A DNA stretch of 40,342 bases from an uncultured Candidatus Pelagibacter sp. (GTDB lineage: Bacteria; Pseudomonadota; Alphaproteobacteria; Pelagibacterales; Pelagibacteraceae), in assembly GCA_905612365.1 (NCBI GenBank), contig CAJQRP010000022.1:1-40342 (forward strand), written 5' to 3'. This document shows, piece after piece, positions 34,910 to 40,342 of the stretch. The notes beneath the pieces were generated by a model. The model searched no databases, had not been told where the DNA came from, and saw only the letters and a program-made list of their open reading frames with translations. Position numbers and translations under genes: made by a program. How positions within the stretch are numbered: position 1 is the stretch's first letter; each line of letters starts with the position of its first letter.

Positions 34910-37536
34910 TATATACCCTTTATAGTTATTGATATTCTCTCAACATCATTTTTTAAATTATTATAATTAGTTTTTTCCTGATCAACAATATCTTTTGGCG
35001 CTCTATCAACAAAGCTTTTATTAGCTAATCTTTCTGATATTTTATTCATTTCTTCTTTATATTTATTTTGTCGAGTAGTTAAGTTTTCCCTAATCAATTC
35101 TAAATCAACATCTTCATCAAAATAAACTTTAAATAAATCTCCAGAAACCATCAATGTGGCAGCAGGTTTATCTAAATCTTTATTATATAAATTTTTGATA
35201 CGAGCAAGTTTTTTTAGAATAATCTCATTTTCAGTAAAAAATGATTGTTCTTTTTTACTAACAGTCTCTATTGAAATATCTATAAAAGAACCAGGACTTA
35301 CACTTAATTCATTTTTAAACGATCTTAATTCTGAGACTATACTGATAATTTTTTCAACTTGATTTGTGGACGAGTCTCTTTCAAGCTCACCAGAAGGCCA
35401 ATTAGCTAACATTAAAAAATCTTTACCAGAGTTATCAAATTTATTATTTAACCAAATTTCTTCAGTAACGAATGGAATAAATGGATGTAATAATATTAAT
35501 ATTTGCTTAAATATATAGGCTGATACTTGTCTTACTTCATCTTTTGCTTTTTCATCTTCTGAAAATAATATTGTTTTAGATAACTCTAAATACCAATCAC
35601 AATAAGAGTGCCAAGTAAATTGATAAGCATTTTTTGCTGCTTCATCAAACCTGTAATCTTTCAAGTTTTTTTCAATTTTATTCTTAGTTTCTATTAGTTC
35701 AGCATAGATCCATTTGTTAATATTAATTGTTAAACTTGGCTTTTCTTCAATTTTAGAAAAATCACAATTATTGGTAATTAAAAAATTGTTTGCGTTCCAT
35801 AATTTATTTAAAAAATTTCTATATCCCTTAACTCTATCTTCAGAAAGCTTTACATCCGTACCAGGTGATGCCATTGACAGTAAAGTAAATCTTAAAGCAT
35901 CTGCACTATACTTTTCAATTAAATCTAAAGGGTTAATTACGTTTCCTTTGGATTTAGACATTTTTTGTCCCTTCTCATCTTTAACAAGAGCATGAACATA
36001 AACATCTTTGAAGGGTTCCTTGTCTAAAAACTCCATTCCAAACATAATCATACGTGCAACCCAAAAAAATATAATATCAAACCCTGTAACAAGAACTGAT
36101 GTGGGGTAAAACTTATCAACATATTCTTTATTGTCAGGCCACCCCAATGTAGCAAAAGGCCATAAGCCTGATGAAAACCAAGTATCCAATACATCTGGAT
36201 CACGAATTAAATCTACATCTTTATTGTAGAATTTTTTTGCATCTAATTTTGCTTCATCTTCATTTATTGCAACAAAGATTTTTTTATCTGGTCCATACCA
36301 AGCTGGTATTTGATGTCCCCACCATAATTGTCTCGAGATACACCATGGCTCAATATTGTTCATCCACTGAAAATAAGTTTTGGACCAATTTGTAGGAAAA
36401 AAATTAGTTTTTTTAGAGTTAACTATATCTTTTGCTTTAATTGATAATTTTTTTGCATCGACAAACCATTGTTCAGTTAAAAAAGGCTCAATTATTGAAT
36501 TAGATCTATCCCCATAGGGAACTTTATTCTTTATATTTTCTTCCTTAACAAAAAACTCTTTTTCTTTAAGTTCTTTTAAAATTTTTTTTCTAGCTTCAAA
36601 TCTATCAAGTCCAATATATTCTTTAGAAGCATTTTCGTTTACTTTACCACCTTCAGTAAAGATATTTATGATTTCTAAATTATTTCTTTGCCCCACTTCA
36701 TAGTCATTAAAATCATGGGCTGGTGTTATCTTTAAAGCACCTGTGCCCATCTCTGGGTCAGCATAATCATCTTCAATAATTTTTATTTTTCTTCCAACAA
36801 TTGGAACTGTTACAAATTTACCAACCAAATGTTTAAATCGATCATCTTTAGGATTTACGGCAATTGCAGTGTCACCCAACATGGTTTCAGGTCTGGTTGT
36901 TGCTATAGTTATAAAATCATTAGAACCTTCAATAGGATATTGAATATAATAAATTTTAGAATTAACCTCTCTTTGATCCACTTCTAAATCAGATATTGCA
37001 GTTTTTAAAACTGTATCCCAATTTACTAGTTTTATATCTTTATAAATTAAACCCTTTTTGTGAAGCTCTACAAAAACTTTTAAAACTGATTTTGAAAGGT
37101 TTTCATCCATTGTGAAAGCATTTCTCGACCAATCACAAGAGCAACCTAATTTTTTAAGTTGATTTAAAATAATATCACCATGCTCTTCTTTCCATTCCCA
37201 AACTTTTTCTATAAACTTTTCTCTTCCAATTTCATTTTTATCAATACCTTCAGCAGTTAATTTTTTTTCAACTAAAGCCTGTGTAGCAATACCCGCATGG
37301 TCTGTTCCTGGTTGCCATAACGTTTCATAGTTATTCATACGGTGATATCTAACCAAAAGATCTTGAATTGAATTATTCAAAGCATGCCCCATATGCAGAC
37401 TACCTGTTACATTTGGTGGTGGTATAACTACTGAAAATTTCTTTTTATTTGCTGTGGGTTTAAATAAATTATTTTTTTCCCAATAAGTATAAATCTTATC
37501 TTCAACATCAGAATGTATGTATTTATCATTACTCAT
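34909..37536 (-). CDS. valS: Valine--tRNA ligase
   Basis: Class I aminoacyl-tRNA synthetase with editing domain. The HIGH-type motif is HMGH (48-51) after PPPNVTGSL. The editing (CP1) domain carries [17 protein letters not shown]. The signature loop is [14 protein letters not shown], the anticodon-binding domain follows, and the end (about residue 800 on) forms the C-terminal coiled coil. 875 residues is normal. It is first in the valS-ilvD-manC run; about 130 bp of AT-rich DNA separates it from the divergent tRNA-Cys. Confidence 0.97.
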   Translation of the reverse strand: MSNDKYIHSDVEDKIYTYWEKNNLFKPTANKKKFSVVIPPPNVTGSLHMGHALNNSIQDLLVRYHRMNNYETLWQPGTDHAGIATQALVEKKLTAEGIDKNEIGREKFIEKVWEWKEEHGDIILNQLKKLGCSCDWSRNAFTMDENLSKSVLKVFVELHKKGLIYKDIKLVNWDTVLKTAISDLEVDQREVNSKIYYIQYPIEGSNDFITIATTRPETMLGDTAIAVNPKDDRFKHLVGKFVTVPIVGRKIKIIEDDYADPEMGTGALKITPAHDFNDYEVGQRNNLEIINIFTEGGKVNENASKEYIGLDRFEARKKILKELKEKEFFVKEENIKNKVPYGDRSNSIIEPFLTEQWFVDAKKLSIKAKDIVNSKKTNFFPTNWSKTYFQWMNNIEPWCISRQLWWGHQIPAWYGPDKKIFVAINEDEAKLDAKKFYNKDVDLIRDPDVLDTWFSSGLWPFATLGWPDNKEYVDKFYPTSVLVTGFDIIFFWVARMIMFGMEFLDKEPFKDVYVHALVKDEKGQKMSKSKGNVINPLDLIEKYSADALRFTLLSMASPGTDVKLSEDRVKGYRNFLNKLWNANNFLITNNCDFSKIEEKPSLTININKWIYAELIETKNKIEKNLKDYRFDEAAKNAYQFTWHSYCDWYLELSKTILFSEDEKAKDEVRQVSAYIFKQILILLHPFIPFVTEEIWLNNKFDNSGKDFLMLANWPSGELERDSSTNQVEKIISIVSELRSFKNELSVSPGSFIDISIETVSKKEQSFFTENEIILKKLARIKNLYNKDLDKPAATLMVSGDLFKVYFDEDVDLELIRENLTTRQNKYKEEMNKISERLANKSFVDRAPKDIVDQEKTNYNNLKNDVERISITIKGI

Positions 37537-37665
37537 AAGGTATTCATAAGTTTATAATTTAATAATATCAATTAACAATAATCAATTTGATAGTTTATTT
37601 GGTAGACTAATTATTAATATTTTATATATAAAAGGTTCACTATTTGATTTATTATGAGATGTGAG

Positions 37666-37739
37666 GGCAACGTGGCGGAATGGTTACGCAGAGGATTGCA
37701 AATCCTTGTATCCCAGTTCGATTCTGGGCGTTGCCTCCA
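37666..37739 (+). tRNA. tRNA-Cys (anticodon GCA)
   Basis: 74-nt tRNA with encoded CCA (37737-37739). Acceptor GGCAACG pairs with CGTTGCC. The anticodon stem AGGAT/ATCCT encloses TGCAA, giving anticodon GCA. T-loop is TTCGATT. Confidence 0.96.
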
Positions 37740-37790
37740 AAAAAAAATCTTGTTTTACTTTAAAAAAAAAGTAGATTGTGATTTTGATAT

Positions 37791-37866
37791 TCCTCGGTAG
37801 CTCAGTTGGTAGAGCAGTTGACTGTTAATCAATTGGTCGTAGGTTCGAGTCCTACCCGAGGAGCCA
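37791..37866 (+). tRNA. tRNA-Asn (anticodon GUU)
   Basis: 76-nt tRNA with encoded CCA (37864-37866). Acceptor TCCTCGG pairs with CCGAGGA. The anticodon loop is CTGTTAA, giving GUU. It lies 51 bp after tRNA-Cys and is probably co-transcribed. As a GUN-anticodon tRNA it is a substrate type for the Tgt enzyme encoded in this window. Confidence 0.97.
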
Positions 37867-38005
37867 AAACCTTACTTTCAACATTTTTGTTAAAAACTTA
37901 ATTAGGATTATTTTTTCTAAATTTATATGTGTGGTGCAGAGATTATATTATAAATAAATTTTATAAGTAATTTGACTAAATTAGGGTCTTAAATAAATTT
38001 TTATA
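37867..38005. other. Intergenic, AT-rich, nothing recognised
   Basis: 139 bp between tRNA-Asn and the stop of the HTH gene. I see no ORF, hairpin with a T-run, or repeat in it. Confidence 0.6.
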
Positions 38006-38377
38006 TTATCCTACTTTTGAAATTCCAATAGGTGCGGCTTGTAAAGATTTATTAAACTTTAACTTTTGATCATTATTAAGCTCAGAATATAATTTAACTA
38101 AAAAATTATAATTTACATTCATGTGACCCTCTTGAGATCTTTCAAGATTAATTAAATATTGAGAAAAATCTTCAAAAAAGTAATTTACAGGAACTTTTAA
38201 ATAATTTGCTAACTGAAGAAGTCTTATTGAACTAACACCATTAGTTCCTTTTTCATATTTTTGAATTTGTTGGAATGTAACACTAATTGCTTTTGCTACT
38301 TTTGTTTGTGTTAGTCCTAAAGCTAATCTTCTTAGCTTTAATTTGTTACCTAAATGTTTGTTAAAATTATCTTCCAT
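38006..38377 (-). CDS. XRE/HTH_3 transcriptional regulator, PraR-like
   Basis: 123-residue DNA-binding protein. The cro/C1-type helix-turn-helix covers about residues 10-68 (GNKLKLRRLALGLTQTKVAKAI, then TFQQIQKYEKGTNGVSSIRLL). The wording VTFQQIQKYEKGTN is characteristic of the alphaproteobacterial PraR group of chromosomal regulators, which control surface and stress traits in rhizobia. The C-terminal ~50 residues are not recognised. The ATG is preceded by AGAGGGG at a suitable distance. Target genes cannot be read from the sequence; autoregulation through the 174-bp upstream gap is possible. Confidence 0.88.
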   Translation of the reverse strand: MEDNFNKHLGNKLKLRRLALGLTQTKVAKAISVTFQQIQKYEKGTNGVSSIRLLQLANYLKVPVNYFFEDFSQYLINLERSQEGHMNVNYNFLVKLYSELNNDQKLKFNKSLQAAPIGISKVG

Positions 38378-38463
38378 TAAGACCCCTCTTAAAGTTAGTT
38401 TAAAAAGACCTATTGAACTAATTTTTAGATGTTATCGCAACAGAATAATTTTTTTATTTTAAA

Positions 38464-38494
38464 AAATTAGGTACAAAATAACAAATAGTGTCAA
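38464..38494 (-). promoter_or_regulatory. Candidate promoter of the HTH gene
   Basis: A perfect TTGACA (-35, 38494-38489 on the minus strand) is followed by CCTAAT at 17-bp spacing or TAATTT at 19 bp, neither a good -10. It lies about 90-110 bp before the HTH start in the 38378-38551 gap, which otherwise shows nothing clear. Confidence 0.3.
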
Positions 38495-38551
38495 GATATT
38501 ATAAGACGATTTAAGAAAATATAAATGTTGTATAGTATAGCTAATAAGAGC

Positions 38552-39286
38552 TTATAAAATTTGGCTTAAGAAAAGTTTAGTACGATCACTTTTGGGATTA
38601 GCAAAAAAGTCTTTAGTTGTTGCCTTTTCTACAATCATTCCTTCATCCATAAAGATCATTTGGTCAGCAACTTCTTTAGCAAAACCCATCTCGTGAGTAA
38701 CAACAATCATTGTCATTCCTTGTTTTGCTAAATTAACCATAACATCAAGGACTTCTTTGATCATTTCAGGATCTAGTGCAGATGTTGGTTCATCAAATAG
38801 CATTATCTTGGGTTCCATGCAAAGAGCTCTGGCAATAGCAACCCTTTGTTGTTGACCACCAGAAAGTTGTCCTGGAAATTTTTGAGCTTGGTCTAATATT
38901 TGTACTCTTTCCAAGTGTTCTAAGGCTAATTTTTCAGCATCTTTTTTTGACATTTTTTTTACCCAGATTGGGGCTAGTGTACAATTATCTAGGATAGACA
39001 AATGAGGAAATAAATTAAATTGTTGAAAAACCATTCCAACTTCTGCTCTAACTTGTTCTATATTTTTTGTATCTTCTGATATTTCGGTCCCATCAACTAT
39101 AATAGTTCCTTTTTGATGTTCTTCTAACCTGTTGATACACCTAATTAGTGTAGACTTTCCAGAGCCAGACGGACCACAAACAACAATTTTTTCTTTTGGT
39201 TTAACTTCAAGGTCGATATCTTTTAAAACTTGAAAATCTCCAAACCATTTGTTTACTTTTTGTATTTGAATAATTGAATCTGACAT
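38552..39286 (-). CDS. aapP: General L-amino-acid ABC transporter, ATP-binding subunit
   Basis: Cytoplasmic ATPase that powers polar amino-acid uptake. Walker A is GPSGSGKST (38-46), signature [15 protein letters not shown], Walker [15 protein letters not shown], and switch His in [14 protein letters not shown]. At 244 residues it is normal for the HisP/GlnQ/AapP group. It follows aapM by 3 bp, the end of the usual aapJ-Q-M-P (yhdWXYZ) order. Abundant amino-acid uptake fits an oligotrophic marine lifestyle. Confidence 0.95.
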   Translation of the reverse strand: MSDSIIQIQKVNKWFGDFQVLKDIDLEVKPKEKIVVCGPSGSGKSTLIRCINRLEEHQKGTIIVDGTEISEDTKNIEQVRAEVGMVFQQFNLFPHLSILDNCTLAPIWVKKMSKKDAEKLALEHLERVQILDQAQKFPGQLSGGQQQRVAIARALCMEPKIMLFDEPTSALDPEMIKEVLDVMVNLAKQGMTMIVVTHEMGFAKEVADQMIFMDEGMIVEKATTKDFFANPKSDRTKLFLSQIL

Positions 39287-39289
39287 AAT

Positions 39290-40342
39290 TTATCTATCTG
39301 TTTTATATTTTAATTCTAAATTTTGACTATATTTACTCATACTGTAACAAATAATCCAGAATATTATTCCGGCAAAAACATATCCTTCCATGGAAAAACC
39401 TAGCCATTTTGGATTAGTTTTTGCTAAGTTTAACATTCCAACCAACTCTAAAAGTCCTACTACAAATATTAATGGCGTGTCCTTTATAAGAGCCAAGAAT
39501 GTATTGGCGATTCCTGGTATTACTAATTTTAAAGCTTGAGGAAGAATAACAAAAACATGCATTCTCCAATAACCCATACCAAGTGATTTAGCAGCATCAT
39601 ACTGACCTCTTGGTAGTGCTTGTAGACCACCTCTTATAACTTCTGCTGTATAAGCAGCCTCAAATAAAGTGATAGCAACAACGACTCTAATTAATTTATC
39701 AACATAAGTTCCATCAGGTAAAAACATAGGAAACATTACTGCAGACATAAATAGTACTGTAATTAAAGGTACGCCCCTCCAAAATTCTATAAAAGAAAGT
39801 GATGAATATTTAACAATAGGTAAATCAGACCTTCTTCCAAGAGCTAGCATCATACCCAAAGGGAAACAAAAAATTAGAGAAAAGAAAGATACCATGAAAG
39901 TTAAGGATAAACCTCCCCAAGCACCTGTTTCTACCCACACTAATCCAAATGAACCCCCAGATACTATAAAGTAGATTAAGATAAAGGAAATAATAGGTAA
40001 AATAAGGACATAATATAAAGATAGATAATTCCTAAGTCTTGTTGGAGCAAAAAAACCAGCCGCCATAAACACAAGGACAGCAATGAATGTTAAATTAACT
40101 CTCCATTGTTCTGCATTGGGGTACATTCCATACATAAATCTATTAAACCAAACTTTGATATAAACCCAACAAGCCCCACCGCCAGTACAAGCTTCTTTGC
40201 TATCACCAGCAAAATTGGCGTCTAGAATAAGCCAATTTAATAATGGAGGTAGTCCAAAAATTATAATTAAAATTATAGATACACTTAATGCAGCATTGAA
40301 ATTAGTTGTGTTAATGTTTTTATTGAGACTATCTAAAATCTT
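39290..40342 (-). CDS. aapM: General L-amino-acid ABC transporter permease AapM, 5' end beyond window
   Basis: Inner-membrane permease. The frame runs past an internal ATG at 40135 and stays open to the window edge, giving at least 351 residues. The added upstream part includes GDSKEACTGGGACWVYIKVW, just before MYGMYPNAEQWRVNL. This matches the periplasmic CxxxGACW..I..KW...LFG.YP..EQWRP region of AapM and shows the true protein is longer than the internal start suggests. The permease motif EAAYTAEVIRGGLQALPRGQYDAAKSLGM (EAA loop) is intact. aapP follows 3 bp later. Confidence 0.93.
   Translation of the reverse strand, partial: KILDSLNKNINTTNFNAALSVSIILIIIFGLPPLLNWLILDANFAGDSKEACTGGGACWVYIKVWFNRFMYGMYPNAEQWRVNLTFIAVLVFMAAGFFAPTRLRNYLSLYYVLILPIISFILIYFIVSGGSFGLVWVETGAWGGLSLTFMVSFFSLIFCFPLGMMLALGRRSDLPIVKYSSLSFIEFWRGVPLITVLFMSAVMFPMFLPDGTYVDKLIRVVVAITLFEAAYTAEVIRGGLQALPRGQYDAAKSLGMGYWRMHVFVILPQALKLVIPGIANTFLALIKDTPLIFVVGLLELVGMLNLAKTNPKWLGFSMEGYVFAGIIFWIICYSMSKYSQNLELKYKTDR

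Noticed and set aside
37740-37790. Terminator between tRNA-Cys and tRNA-Asn
   Set aside because: A- and T-runs are present but no GC-containing hairpin precedes them; the spacer looks like ordinary AT-rich DNA.
39290-40135. ATG at 40135 as start of AapM
   Set aside because: The frame continues upstream with the conserved GGACW region, so the gene extends past the window edge.

Overview
The window is a strongly AT-rich, tightly packed stretch of bacterial chromosome. It shows no mobile elements, phage genes, CRISPR array or rRNA. Gene content and order point to a streamlined marine alphaproteobacterium, most likely Pelagibacterales (SAR11) or a close relative. The clues are sdhE/recG divergence, dgt-argS-(small membrane gene)-nagZ-scpA-scpB-tatABC-serS, yajC-secD-secF, divergent ssb/uvrA, and a general L-amino-acid (Aap-type) ABC transporter. 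Many genes overlap their neighbours by 1-17 bp. Several convergent pairs overlap or abut at their stop codons, and I see no convincing intrinsic terminators. The SAR11 placement is inference; Alphaproteobacteria is the firmer claim.

Region 1 (1-4181, minus strand) is a cell-envelope cluster with every junction overlapping: rarD-like permease, MltB-type lytic transglycosylase, RlpA-like SPOR lipoprotein, DacA carboxypeptidase, and thymidylate kinase (cut by the window edge). Region 2 (4274-8365) holds tRNA-Ser(UGA), sdhE, recG, a DUF502 membrane protein with a possible 25-residue membrane peptide upstream, an M48 lipoprotein protease and tRNA-Lys(UUU). Region 3 (8565-17341) holds tgt, a cyclophilin, coaD, gyrA and ssb on the minus strand, then uvrA and a PuuD-like membrane protein on the plus strand. 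Region 4 (17344-28107, minus) is one long co-directional run: dgt, argS, an 87-aa membrane protein, nagZ, scpA, scpB, tatA, tatB, tatC, serS, yajC, secD, secF. It covers chromosome condensation, Tat and Sec export, aminoacylation and nucleotide control.

Region 5 (28158-31958) has an A-type Fe-S carrier and exonuclease III on the plus strand, a DpkA/Ldh_2-type dehydrogenase, an unrecognised 132-aa membrane protein coupled to a Fur/Zur-like regulator, and a divergent PiT-like permease with no normal start codon. Region 6 (31986-37536, minus) is valS-ilvD-manC, joined by 1-bp overlaps. Region 7 (37666-40342) holds tRNA-Cys(GCA), tRNA-Asn(GUU), a PraR-like HTH regulator, and the aapM (edge-cut) and aapP genes.

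This is mainly core genome and I found no clear new multi-gene system. The points most worth a second look are: a tRNA-guanine transglycosylase lacking two of its four zinc ligands; the start-less PiT-like gene colliding with the zur-like gene; an RlpA homologue with no histidine at all; a cyclophilin with a strong internal ribosome-binding site just after its signal peptide; and one or two candidate small proteins.
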